DNA of 64,000 nt from Solen grandis (Eukaryota > Mollusca > Bivalvia > Adapedonta > Solenidae), in contig CM037792.1 in assembly GCA_021229015.1 (NCBI GenBank), positions 43,398,515 through 43,462,514 on the forward strand, given 5' to 3'. Shown here one piece after another: positions 18,591-32,000 of this stretch (its first letter is position 1; the number at the start of each line of letters is the position of its first letter). The notes under the pieces were generated by a model, which ran no database searches, was not told the DNA's origin, and worked only from the letters and a program-made list of their open reading frames with translations. The translations under genes were made by a program, and so were the position numbers.

Positions 18591-21235
18591 GTCTAAGTCA
18601 AAGAAGTTTAGTGATCCTGTCATGTTTTTGGTTACTTGCTATACATAAAGTTGGGTAGAGTATGTTGCATGCATGTTGACAGCAGAATACGCTGCATAGC
18701 ATGCAACCATTTGCTCAATCATAGTTCCTTCCCATGGGAAGGAACATCTATAGTCGCTACGAAAATATGTTTGCCCGCACAGTACTATGTGTCATTCAGA
18801 ATTCTTCCGATGAGACAGGGACCAGCGTTAAGTCATGTAATACCTCGATCCGCCATTTTATCGGCCATTTTAGCTTATTTGATGACAAGCAAGTTTCGTT
18901 CTGTTAAGCTCACATCCTATCAAGTGCAAAACCATACGAAACAGCTATCCGTGGCAGTGACAGTAATTTAATTATTAGGGGGTTACACTTAAAATTGCAG
19001 GGAAAGACGCATTCATTCATAATGATAATACATGCGTTTCGTAACAAACTTTGAGGTCATGACCTTGCAGGAGTGTAGATATACAGGTCTGCTGATAGGC
19101 TCTCCCATTACCTGTCACTAGGTATCTTTTTATAGCAGGGTATCATGTTACAATTCTTTAGTTCACTCTAGTGTTTTACTCTGGATAGTGGGGTCGTTTT
19201 ATACTAAATGGACTTGTTTGTAGCTGATAATCTGTTGCTGCTAGATGTGGAAGTTAAAATAACAAGTTTTAGCCTACCAAACATTTCTAAACCATGAAGT
19301 ATAAAGTGAAAGCAGAAATTAAGTAAATGCATCTGTTTTCAGCATTTGCATATGGCATGTATAACCTAAGAGTACGAAGGGGACAAACTGTATTGCATGG
19401 TTTACTATGGTTGCACAAGTCTAAATTTTCTTAAATTCGTTTTTTTTTTCTTTTTAAATCATGGTAGCACAGAAAATGAAGCAAGAAATTCAAGGACATT
19501 TTAATAGGGCTAGGTTCAATTTATGCATAGACATATTCACCATAATATGTCTGTGAGTTAGAGAAGGAACAATAAGAAAAGCATTTAACAGCCTCCAGGG
19601 CCAAGGACTGGGGCCGGGGTCCTTTCACGTTGTATCACTGTGTGTGTGTGTGTGTGGGGGGGGGGGGGGGGTTAGTGTGAATATTACCTTAAAACATTCA
19701 ATTTTCTATGAAAATACATGTACATTGATATTTTTGCAACCGTCACTAACTTTCTGATAAACTTTTTATCTAAGATACAATTTATTGTGAAGTATTTATT
19801 TATTTGTTTCATGAAGGAATGTTCCACTAACTATGGATGGGGGGAGTGTATGATTAAGAGGAGGAATTGGGCCCATAATCGACCCCCAATTCAACAAAAA
19901 AGGGCCATGGCTTCTGACAAATTTAAAAATCAAATCTTTCAAATGAGATATTTATGTAGATGTATGCATATATGTGCTATGACATGTAAAGTTATGTCGG
20001 TGATGGACATAATGAAAATATTATTTATTTCCCATGATAATATGATCTTATTTACAGATTGATACTCGTTTGAAATTTGGTAACGTCACGAGCCCTTTGG
20101 TTAAACCTAAATCAGTTTTCTATCTATACCTCAAAGTTACGAAATGCACTTGAAGGAACTTTTGGTATGCTAAAACTTGTAAACGACTTACTGAACTGAT
20201 ACCTTCCACAAGTTAATTCAGAAAATGACTGTAACAGATTTTTTTTTCGACACGACAAGGTTGTCGTGCAATTAAAAACATTAATCCGTACGATCGTCGT
20301 GTTGATAGCTTCGGCCAATATTTTTTAAAGGGGAGATTATTCTAATATTTCTAAAAATAGTTCTTATAAACATCCGCAGATTGATTTTTATAAAGAATCT
20401 TTATATTTTCATACTTTTGATGAATTTCACGTAAATAAATTCATAATTGTACATCTTAAATAATAAGTCAGAAATATTTGTTTAAATGTGACTTTAATTG
20501 ACAAATTTCTTTTTTTACAAATCAGACATTTTCTACTTTCTGTTACACAATTCGGGTGTTGTTAGGCTACTTCCGGTTCTTGATGACAGATGATTCCACA
20601 TTGACTTTTTAATCTATTTAGAAGTATGTTCAATGTTGTCAGTTCATTTGGTCGCTGTATCTCACCCAGACTACACGTTTAGTTTCCAAATATATTTTTC
20701 TTGTGATAAAAAATTATATTGCGAGCCCGACTTCATTTTTAGATGTGAAAAAATATAAACGCCCTCTTATCTGTTTAATAAATATTGGGTTTAAGCTAAG
20801 ATAAGGGCCCTAAGATAAGAGTGCAAATCTGAACCAATACTGCGACAGCAGAGGTTTACTTACAGATTCATAAACGATGCACAATGATTACTATAATCAT
20901 TTACCTGGATATATTAGTTCCAATCTACTTGAAACGGTTTCAAAAGCATGGACTCTAGGCCAAATACGGACTGCTTCAAATTTTTTATTAAGTCCTAAGT
21001 GTTTTGTTTTTTTTATGTCACGTTTGTCTCTTCAATTTTTGGTAGCAGCTAAATATGCCTCACTTCTCAATTTTTGTGGAAGCAACACTTGACAAAAATA
21101 TGAACATATAATGAGAAAATGAAGGTTATCAGGCACCCTGTATAATATAGGGTTCCTGAGATATTGAAAGATGAAATTTAAATGTATAAATATAAAACAT
21201 CATTTTTTTTGGTTTAGGTAACAATTAGTTGGTTT
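18314..21235. other. Intergenic, no gene seen
   Basis: No supportable gene. It holds a T15-G21 junction (18,554-18,589) and a (GT)n-G run (19,639-19,671). CTACTTCCGGTT at 20,570 resembles an ETS-type site common in TATA-less promoters, but no transcript start or first exon could be connected to it. Confidence 0.4.
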
Positions 21236-21490
21236 ACATGGCTGAGTGGTTATAGTCACTGATTTTCTATCACTTACCCCACACTGTTGTGGTTTCAAAT
21301 TCCAACTGGCTCAATTGAGTTTTTCATTTTAGGAAGCCTTCCAACTGACATATATTAGGTTGATGGTTCTTCCTAGATACCTCTGTGCATTTGTGGTTTT
21401 CCTTCATCAGCAATTAGCTTGATGCCTCAATATGAATGAAATGCTGTCACAGCCACTGTAAACTCCAGCACAAGATATATTGCAACCTGC
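21236..21490 (+). mobile_element. tRNA-derived SINE, family B
   Basis: The head reads like a degenerate tRNA with an A box (TGGCTGAGTGGTTATAGTC) and a B box (GGTTTCAAATTCC). It is followed by AGGAAGCCTTCCAACTG and a tail with TGAATGAAATGCTGTCACAG. The same order is seen at 61,902-62,105 and partly at 51,470-51,610. Confidence 0.6.
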
Positions 21491-22853
21491 CTCCCTATAA
21501 TGGCATAAAAAGTGGTGCTCACAGTCCTGTACAGTAGATAATAGTTGGATGAGGGGTTTAAAATCTAGCATAGACCAGTTACTAGAACAGACCAGTATCG
21601 TGTTAGTATCGTGTTAGAGATGAGGCCTGTAGTGAAACATGAAAAGTACTTGAAATCAATCACTGGCTATTTAATTATCTTAACTGAACCAGATGCTATG
21701 AAATGTCAAACTTTTGTATAAATGTGTATTAATTAGATTTTTCTCAATTTTCTGCAGAATTTTGTTTTAAAACACAATGATGAGGTCATTCATGATAATG
21801 TCTTATCATCAATTAAGTTTATCTCTTTTTCCCTTTTTTTGACTTGATAATTCTTCATTGAAAGATATGCTCAATATCTCAATGCAATTACCCCACCCAC
21901 CTCTCTATTCATTACAATCATAAATATTGTGAGTACAAAATCAACCTGAATTCCAAATATTCTGTATTTACGTATTCTTATTTTAAACATCCACGTTCTT
22001 TATTGCTGTAAACCTTATCTATCAGTGCTTTTTTACATGATGTTTTTCTTTCGTCTGCAAATGACTAATCTGTAGATGTGATGAGTGTTGGTATTGGGAT
22101 GAATGAACTTTCAATGAATTTATCGGATGACTGGACTGGGACATGTTTTCCGCTTTGTCATATTTTGAAATCAAAGATGGCAGAATGTATGGTTTAGATA
22201 AATAATCAACATTGCTTATTTCCCTCAAGAAGTAGTAAACACAGTAGACAATTAAACTTCTCACATAAATTAAGTAGAAATAATTAAAATGCCAAACCAA
22301 ATACCTGCACAAAATTGGCTGTGGGTTGATGTTGAATAGCCAACGGATAGTTACACGGCTTGACACTGGCTCGTGTGTATTACATGACACACACACACAC
22401 ACTTGGACCCATTGGCAAAACCAAAGTAGGCTGTGAAGGCGAAAATAGAAACTTTGCCGACAAAGGCAGGCAGAGCGCAGGTCAAAGGCAGCAGGGCTAG
22501 ATAGGACACTTTTTGTATTTACATTTTTTCACCCTCTCCAACAGATGCAAACTTTATCCCATTTAATGATTTCTGGTGCTATTTTAATGAAAAAATATGC
22601 GAGAATATCACAATATCACGGCCCAAAATGATCCATGCACTTATCCCCCACTGTCCAGCCCAGTCAGATTTTTTTAACAAGCTTGCATTGAAACTTGTAA
22701 AAAATAATTTATATCAAGAGTTTGATGACTTGCTCATGTAAAAGTAATGTTAGTAAAAAGTGAAGTTATGTTAAGAAAAATGTGCTGTATATAAAACTGT
22801 CATGGAAACTTACTGTAAACATCTAATATATTTATAATCTGTCAATTTTTCAG
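21491..22853. other. Upstream region / 5' intron of RABL6, no coding sequence
   Basis: No coding exon is visible. The coding-start exon has a clear splice acceptor just before 22,854. At least one untranslated upstream exon and the promoter must therefore lie in this stretch or further left, and I could not identify them. A short (AC)n run is at 22,385-22,402. Confidence 0.45.
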
Positions 22854-22856
22854 GTT

Positions 22857-22889
22857 ATGAATCATTCCAGGATGAAGTATCGGAGATAA
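22857..22889 (+). promoter_or_regulatory. Upstream ORF in the RABL6 leader
   Basis: An ATG at 22,857 in the same exon opens a ten-codon frame ending in TAA at 22,887-22,889, 28 bp before the RABL6 start codon. It could reduce initiation at the main ATG or feed reinitiation. That it is in the mRNA follows from the inferred acceptor at 22,853. Confidence 0.45.
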
Positions 22890-22917
22890 ATCTGGACTAG
22901 TAAACAACATATTCATT

Positions 22918-23056
22918 ATGTCCTTGTTCAGGAAATTGCTTGGAAATAACAGTGATGGTGTTGGGCCAAAAGGAACAGGGGTGGCAACTCCACCAGGCCT
23001 ACAAACTATGGGAGCAAACCTGCAAAGAAAGTTTGCCAAGGGAGTACAGTATAACA
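22918..23056 (+). CDS. RABL6: RABL6 coding exon 1
   Basis: The ATG is at 22,918. It encodes residues 1-46, with the conserved start of the family (MSLFRKLLG), then [20 protein letters not shown] just before the GTPase domain. Donor GTAAGT at 23,057. It ends in phase 1; the next exon completes the Met codon of the first GTPase strand. Confidence 0.9.
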
Positions 23057-26000
23057 GTAAGTATAGATTGGAAATTGAGAAATTGAATACCAGTAGTACA
23101 AAGCGGACAATGGCTGACCACAGCTATAATTGCCAGTCAGTACAGGTTTGAGACCATTACTTGAAGTCATAAATTTTCTTTGGACATTAAATTCCCTTTA
23201 GTACATAGTCAATGAAATATTCTAATGCCAACAAAAAATATGATTTTACAGTGTATAATTAACGTGGGGCACTGTCTTGATTTTGAAACTGACAAACCTG
23301 AGACAGCTGTGAGTACTGGAACTGGAATGTAAGGAAGAAGGATGATGAACACAGCTGCATCAACCTCTCATCTTTCTTTTAATTCTATGTCTTTTTCCTG
23401 CTTTTTTCCCCTTTTGATCAGTATCCACCAGTTGCTTAATTGTCATGACTCAAGTGTTCAGTATTCTGATCTCGATATACCTTGATTAATTAAGAACACA
23501 TATGGATTTATTATTCCTTAAGATGCTTCCCAGTTTTGATCTTCCTGTTTTAGGCTTTGTGGATTGGAGTTTTTAACTTCTACACAACATTGTAAACATT
23601 TTGACTTTGAATAGTGCTTGCTAAAGAATGGGGCTGTGTTTTTGCAGTCAAAGCAATGTTTTGTAAATGATGCGCATCACATTGCGTCATGCACACAGTT
23701 TTTACATACAATTTTCTATTCCCAGGCTTTGGTTTTTGTTGTTGTTCTTTATGATTCCTTTTATCAGTAGTACATTGAATTCATATCTCTCCTGGATCAG
23801 TAATAGGAGAATACTTCTACATAGATAAATGATGGGAATGCTGATTTATTTTTGTTTTCATTTCAGTGAAAATTGTTATCCGTGGTGACAGAAATGTTGG
23901 CAAGACGTGTCTCTTCTTGCGTTTGCAGGGGCAAAAACATGTTGAGGAATATCTTCCAACAGATGAGATACAGGTATATAGGCCAACCCTAAAAGCAGTT
24001 TGTTGGCAATCACCCTACTTGCCCATAAAAATAGCCTTATTCAATTTAAAATCCAAAAACAATTTTAATTCCATATTTTATATTCACTTTGAAATACAGT
24101 TAAACCTTTTAAAAATGGTCACCTCTGAAATAACAACCAACCTTTGTACAAAGACTAGACATAGATTTTTAGCACTGGCTGCATATAACAGTTATTTTTC
24201 AGTTTCCCTTAAATGACCTTTGTTCACAGAATTTACTTTATACCCTGCTCTGCTCCATTTCTGACTGATGTTACTATTAATCTTTAATGCCAGGGCAGCA
24301 TTGTACACTATAGCAAAGCTATACCATAGAGATGCAAGATCAAACTGAAATCAGTTTTCTGTCTGGGCATACTTTACACAGTGTAACAAAGATTTTCATG
24401 ACGCTGAGCAGTAGCAAAGGCATAAAGCCTTTTCAGTCTGTAAGTTATTAACAGGTTTATTAAGTTCTATAGTTTTTTTTGACCCTTTACTTCATGAATA
24501 TTCATGTACAAATCTATGACTTTATGAATACTAATTAACTGAACTTTAAATGGTATATGAAACAGTGGATTTTTCTTTGCTTGCAGACTGAGTAGAATCT
24601 GAGCTACAATATTATATAAGCAAACAAAGGAGACCCTGCTCTGTTTGCCTATGTGTCAAAATGAGTCTATATGCACTAAAGGGTCAATATTTTATTCTTC
24701 TATTTTTTTTTGTAATATAGTTATTGTAACAAACAAAAGAAAAAAGGGTTGGGCCACAAGTTCTTAAGGGGAGCTAAGTCACAATCTTTAGATCTTGAGT
24801 CAATGGAACTATGCGGTTATTTAATATTATGTTGATATTAAAAATGGGGCTCAAACCCACTGCCTTTGCTACCATCTGACCGTGCATGACATCATCAAGT
24901 TTTATACAGATCACAATGGTCATTTCCTTGGTAGGCTCAATTTGAATTTAATAAGGTTATTTATGAATGACAATGGCCTAAGTACCAAGTTATAGACAAA
25001 TGGGCCCACTTCAGCATTTGTGACTCTGAGATATTTTAAGGGAATAAAAATATATTCTAAACACTTTGTATGGCTGAATAAAGGCATTTTAAATTGTGCA
25101 TCGAATGTGCTCTACAATACCTACAAATTCTAAGAAAATTTCTGAAATTCAGGCATGGAATTTTCAAAAATTCTTGATTTATGGTGTTACTGAAACCCCC
25201 CACCCCCAAATTTCTTAATGAATGCCTCCTCAGGTTGCCAGTATACAGTGGAACTACAAAGCCACAGACGACGTGGTGAAGGTAGAAGTCTGGGACGTGG
25301 TAGACAGGGGACGCAGCAGGAAGAAGAAGGACGGACTCAAACTAACCACACAGGAGGTATGTTGTGTGATGGCATTTTTAGCTTTATTTACAGTAACCTA
25401 ATATGTCATATAGGTGTGTTGACATATAGGTGTGTTAACATATAGGTGTGTTGACATATAGGTGTGTTGACACCTTGGCAAACAGAGGAAGTCCAGGAGC
25501 TATTCACTCATATTCTCTTCTGTTTGCTCATACATATGGACAGTTGCTTAAGTGAAAGGACATTTATATTATGCAGTTGACCTTGACTGTTGACCTACTT
25601 TTGATGAAAAATGTGGCACCTGGACAGGTTTACCTTTTGTTTAATCTGCTATAACTTCTATTTACTTCATTGGATTGCTCAATATCAATTTGGACAATGG
25701 CTTGAGTGTTGACCTCTTCATTATTGACCTTGACCTTTGACCTACTTTTGATGGAGAAAAAACATAATACCATGAGGTCGTGTAATTGAATATTTCATGA
25801 GTTTTAGGGTTTATCACTTAGATATGCCATTTTTACATCTCAAGACCATGTCAGACCATTCAATAGTCCAATGAGAATATAAACAGTTAAGCTATAGTAA
25901 CAAATTGATTATTACTCCAGGGATCAAGAATTTATTTGCAATACATGTACTCATTTTTCTTGATTTGATATGCAACATACTATGGTGCTTAAATATAACA

Positions 26001-29000
26001 GCAATTAGTCATGTGATTGACTTGAAACTTCATAAATGTGTTTAGGGGTTAGGCCATCAACTTGGATAACTTCTGATTGAATTTTTTGTGCATTATGGCC
26101 CTTTTGAACTTTTGAATCTCAACAGTAGAATATCATCTTGCAATGTTTGTGTAAAGCATTGATATAGTTGGTGAAGACACCTGCATTCTTTTGATGTGAT
26201 AAAAAATTCTGTCCCGATTTTGCCAAGGATGCAGACAATCCTAGACTGATCCAAAAGTTGGAATCATTTTTCACTGCATTTCTGGGAAAGTCCATTGTAA
26301 CTCGAGGGATGCATGCTGTTACAGGACGAGGAGGATGAGGAGCCATGTCTGGACGCTAACTTTGTGGACGTATACAAGGGAACCAATGGTGCTATACTGA
26401 TGTATGATATCACAAAACAGTGGTATGTACCTTGTACAAGGCCTTCTTAACCCTTTCCCTCATAGAGGATACCATGAAAAGACCTATGCGAACAGCATAA
26501 AACCAGATCAGCCTGCGAGTAACTCGCAGGCTGATCAGGTTTTATGCTGTTCGCTGCTCCTCAGTGGTCTGGTAATGAGGATTTTACAATTAAATTTGGT
26601 AAGGTTTGAGTTTGGCTTTCTGCAGAACAGGCTTTATATGGTACCTATTTAGTGCGTCAAAATGAGTCTATATGAGGGAAAGGGTTAACTGTCTGCTTGA
26701 CTTTTTAAACCCCCGCTTCACAGAGTTAAGTGGGGGCAGGGCTATCTAGGAATCACAATGGTAAAGTCCTGTATGTCAGATGCCTTCTTAATTGGAATAA
26801 TGATTTATCATGATAAGACCCATCAGCAGACAAGTGCAGATAACTGTGTTTAGGATTTAGTAAGAATTATAGCCCATTTTCTGGATCTCCTTTGTCTGTT
26901 CATAAATTAGTGTAGCTCAGATTCTACACAGTCTGTATAGCAAAGAAAAATCCACTGTTACGTATACCATTTAAATTTCAGTAAATATTATTGATTATCT
27001 AGCCATAAATTTGTACATGAATATTCATGAGGTAAATTCAAAAATTCTCAGATGGTATCAGAAATGAGACATTTCTTTCCTCTGATGATTGGGGTGAGAT
27101 CTTAGAAAATAAAATCACCATTTTCTGGAGTTTGGGGGAAGAAAAAACCTTGGATGAAAAGCTTTTTTTCTGGAAATCCTCCTGAATGTTAAGAATTTTC
27201 GCCGGGGGAAACATGTTTGAATGGCCCCTGAAAGAGAAAAGAAAAAAAAAAAAGCTCTGATCTTATATATTTCATTTTATTTGTAGTGAATGCAACAGAT
27301 TTTTTTTGTCATTGTTTATTGGTTAGTGTAAGACTAACAGTTAGACAGTTGACCTTTAATTCCTGACCTCAGTCATGAGCGCGTTCCTTGTTATGTTAAT
27401 TTCAGGACGTATGATTATGTGGAGCGGGAGATAGAGAAGATCCCAAAGAACATTCCAGTGTTAGTGCTCGGTAACCACAAAGACATGGGCCACCATCGCA
27501 CAGTCCTGGAGGACAAAGCTAGGTTCTTCGTGGAGCACTTAGAGAGGTGTGTGTCATGGGCATCCTTGTACAATTCATTGGGCAAAGGCATACTGATGAG
27601 CATTTAAAGTTTTAATTTATAAGGCTTTATTTTCTGATTTTATAAAAGTGGTCTTGCTTTCTTGTGTCGTCTGCTGTAAGCAGAAGTGACATATAGGGAT
27701 CACTTTTTTCCATCGTCTGTCTGTCAAACTTTTTCCTTCACCCTTTTCCATTACACACGCTTCAGTAGGTAACACATGTGTTCCAAAGAACACTGTTTTT
27801 GAAGGGGAAAAAAATGTGAGTGATTTTTACATTTGAGAAAGGTCCTAAAGTTGAGTAAATAGCAAATTTGGGGAAAAAAAACTGCATAAATTTGAAGAAA
27901 TTTTCAGAGAGGGAGATGCATATGAATGGCTCCTGGGGGAAAGTTTTATTTTACTCCCAACCTTGCAGAAGAGTAGGCAATATAGGAATTATACTCATTG
28001 TGTCCTGTAATGTCCCCTCCTACACTCACATTACATACATTTTAAACACAAGATGGGTACAGGTGTATTAATTATCATAGTGATAGTTAAAGTTTTACAA
28101 TTTAACAGTGTTAGTCAATAACTTTTTCTGCCTACTCAGTCATTTACTGTAATATTTCTTAAAACATAATTGTGGGAATGTACTCATACTCAGGTTTCAC
28201 CAAACATACTTAGCGTTAAGTAATACTTAGATACTTAAGAATTTCTGTAATACAAATACCCAAGTTTTTCATTTCTTAGCAAATTTTGTTATCAAGATGA
28301 TAAACCATTTTAACTTAGTCATATTTATGAATATTAAGTAGAGCAGGAATAGTGGAATGAGTTTCTACTTAACCCTTTCCCTCATATAGACTCATTTTGA
28401 CACACTCAATAGGTAGCACATAAGCCTGATCTGCAGAAAGCCAAACTCAAACCTTACCAAATTTAATTGTAAAATCCTCATTACCAGACCACTAAGGAGC
28501 AGCGAACAGCATAAAACCTGATCAGCCTGTGAGTTACTCACAGGCTGATCTGGTTTTATGCTGTTCGCATAGGTCTTTTCATGGTATCCTCTATGAGGGA
28601 AAGGGTTAAGTATGAGTTTCTAAGTTATTAAGAATCTATGTCTTACTCAGCGCTAGGTATTGTTGATGGAATTCAAGCATTGCTTTATTAAATCAAGCCA
28701 GGAACAAGAGTGTGTGCGGTGTTTTGTTTCAGACCTGAGGATGCTGCTCATGTGAAGTACGCAGAGGCCTCCATGCGGAACGGCTTCGGTCTTAAATACA
28801 TACATAAATTCTTCAATTTACCATTCCTGCAGCTCCAGGTGAGTGGATGGCAGTTATTTAATCAGAAACTAAAACCATGAGACAGTTACTGTGATAAGTA
28901 AAAAAGAAGTGAACATTTATTGTGATAAAGCAGAAAATATGTGAAAGGAAATTAGATAAATAAAAATTATGATGAAATAAAAAAATCTTACTAACTTAAT

Positions 29001-32000
29001 GTCAAGCAGTAATTTGGATTTTCAGTAGTAAGAGTTGCCTACCTTTGACTGTAAACTCTGTAATAAATACGAGCAATGCTATATGATAATTGAATTTTAT
29101 ATGGGGTATACAGGAAGTGGGTTGTTGTATTGTGTTTAACCCTTTCCCTCATATAGACTCATTTTGACGCACTCAATAGGTACCACACAAAGCCTGATCT
29201 GCAGAAAACCACAGTTAAACCTTACCAAATTTAATTACAAAATCTCATTTCCAGACCACTGAGGAGCAGCGAACAGCATAAAACCTGATCAGCCTGCGAG
29301 TTACTCGCAGGCTGATCTGGTTTTATGCTGTTCGCATAGGTCTTTTCATGGTTTCCTCTATGAGGGAAAGGGTTAATTAAGGTCTGTCTGCTAATATTTC
29401 ATGCTTTGTGAGCAGACCCAATACGGGAAGTGGGTGTGTGTCTTTGTAAGAATGATATATTCAGAAAGTTACATTTCAGCGTGAGACGCTACTGAAACAG
29501 CTTGAGATTAATCACGAGGACATGCTCTCTACTCTGGAGGAGCTGAATATACATGAGGAGTCGGAGGAGCAGAACTATGACCTGTAAGTACTCCTTCCAC
29601 CCCTCTAAATATAGGATTTACGACTGTTTACAGATATATTCAGTATGACTAACAGCTATCCAATAAGTCTAAACTTATTTACTTTTCCATCGATTTGGAA
29701 ACAGGTTCTTACAACATATAATCCCTCTCATCGGATCCTGGGTTTACCAGTATATGGTGCCTGGGAAAACCACAAAAAATTCTTGTATCCAATGAGGTTC
29801 GAACTCACAACCATCGGACTGGTAGCCACTGGTTGACCTTGTGACACAACAAAACTAATGGTTTTGTTTATGATACTGTTTGTAATCAGTTGTCCTTGCC
29901 ATGAATGGGAAAGGCATGGCTGAAATTTTAACTGTTAAAATTTGGAAAGGTGCATTGCCTCAGCCAGCCACCCCTTGAGTATGCTAGACACTGAAACCCT
30001 GTTATAATGCTCCCTGGCATAACACTCTCTCAGAATAAAAATGGTATGTGTCTACCCATACTTTTCATGAAATGCTCATGGTAATCTACCTTAAAGTGCC
30101 GTGTATAGTCTGCATCCATGTATAGTGCACACCCCAGCTTTGAGGCTGAAACCTTGGAAAAAATTGTATTATATAAGTCAATTACACATTGTCTTTATCT
30201 CTATATATAGCATTAGGGGTGTGCAGCATATTGTATTATGTGGGATATTGAAGGTGAGCAAGTTAATGTGTTATGTAGAAAACACATGTATGGGTAGTCT
30301 GCTCACTACTTGTATATCAGTGAAATATTGCTATCAAATATTCCACTGTGGGTTAAAATCCACAACTGTGACTTACCAAAGTCACCAAGACAATGGCACT
30401 GATTTATCTCCCTTGGATGGTGCTCAGCGTATACTGGTAAGTGTAGTTCCAGGACTGGTTTGCAAGGAGGAGTGTAGTTGTCATGCCACTTGTCTTTGGT
30501 GCAAGTATTACAATGAGGCAGTACTATATCTGTCCCAAACTTACTGGAATACTGTCAGTAGTATGTTACATCTAAACAAACTAGTGGACCATTTTTACAC
30601 TGCAGGTTTATAGAGCAGTTGGCAAAGAAAAGGAGGGAACAGCAGGAAAGTCAAGGGGCTCAGGGAACCCAGCAAGCTCCAAAACCCAAACCACTGCCTG
30701 TCAAACCCAGCACCCTGCCAAATGGTATGTTTATCTGATGTTAATCTCTTCTTTATAACAGAAAGAGCACTTGCTTCTCACTAATGTGTCTTGGGTTTGA
30801 TTCACAGTCATTTTCATGAGAAAATTTGGTTGTCACATATCCAGGCATGTGGGTTTTCTCTGGGTACACCAGTTTCTTCTTCCAAATATTGACCACATTC
30901 ATTGCATTTCATACAATCAAAATTTAGAAGAATTAGATATTTAACAAATAATACAAGGCACTGAGGGCCTCTAAAAAGCCTATCTGAATGTTTTGTTGCC
31001 TTTTCAGTTTTATCCATTCATAATCATTTGAGTCTAATGGGTTGAACAACACTTGAAGCGTTGCTCATCTTGTCGCCTGCTAGAGTGCGTGAAAACTACA
31101 CATCATGAAAAATGCTATGCGATGATGTCATCCAGTCAATTAAGAAACTGACAACCAGTACATGTACATGAAAATTTTACTGCTAGCGATACAGAAATAC
31201 ATGTATCTTGTCACAATATATTGAGAAATTACTTTTCTTTGAAAATCTTTGGTGGCTATGGTATCATTAAACGTGCAAATATATGTGCATTAAGATATTA
31301 TAATTTCAAAGACATTTGACATTTTATTCTGTCTGCATTTGAAGCAAGTCCATCTCATTGAATTTAGGGATAATCCTGTCTGAAAAAAGGTCATGTAAAC
31401 GGTCATGATCTCATTTGACCAAAACAAGTGAGAACTTGTACATGTCTAGTGAGAGATTTAAGTCCATTGAAGGACTGATTTACATTTTTTTACAACAGAT
31501 TTTTCCTCTCATGAAGCAGATTAATAAGATTTTAAACAAAAAAATAGTGCAAATGCTGGAAAATCCAATTTTTATTTACATGATGAATGATGGAATGCAA
31601 ACAATCAGGTGATAAGGCAAAATTCATTCTTTTTTGACTTTGCAGTTCCAAGGTCAGCCTCAGCCCCCAGTATTCAGAAAACCACCTTGACTCCTGACAG
31701 CGCGACCCAACCCACATCCATGGCAACGACCCCATCCCCAGGGGCCATAACTCCCATCTCAGAGACCCCAGATGAGCAGGTAACCAGTCAAGCACGGTCA
31801 CCATCACCCAAACCTGCAGCTGGGAAACAGCCAGCAGAGCAGCAGAAGTCTGGCTTCTTCTCTCGTCTGTTTAACAAGTCAAATAATCCTCAGCCGGCCC
31901 CGGAGCCTCAAGTTAAACCTGGTACACTTATTCACCTTTCATTGTTTTCTGTTTATTTCTTTTCTTTTTCATACAATCGTAATGGGCTTTCAAATGATGA

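Noticed and set aside
20570..20581. ACTTCCGG motif as the RABL6 promoter
   Set aside because: A single short motif 2.3 kb upstream, with no linked first exon or donor that I could establish.
30101..30613. 170-codon plus-strand frame
   Set aside because: Spans intron 7 and a SINE and stops just inside exon 8 in the wrong phase. RABL6 splicing explains the region.
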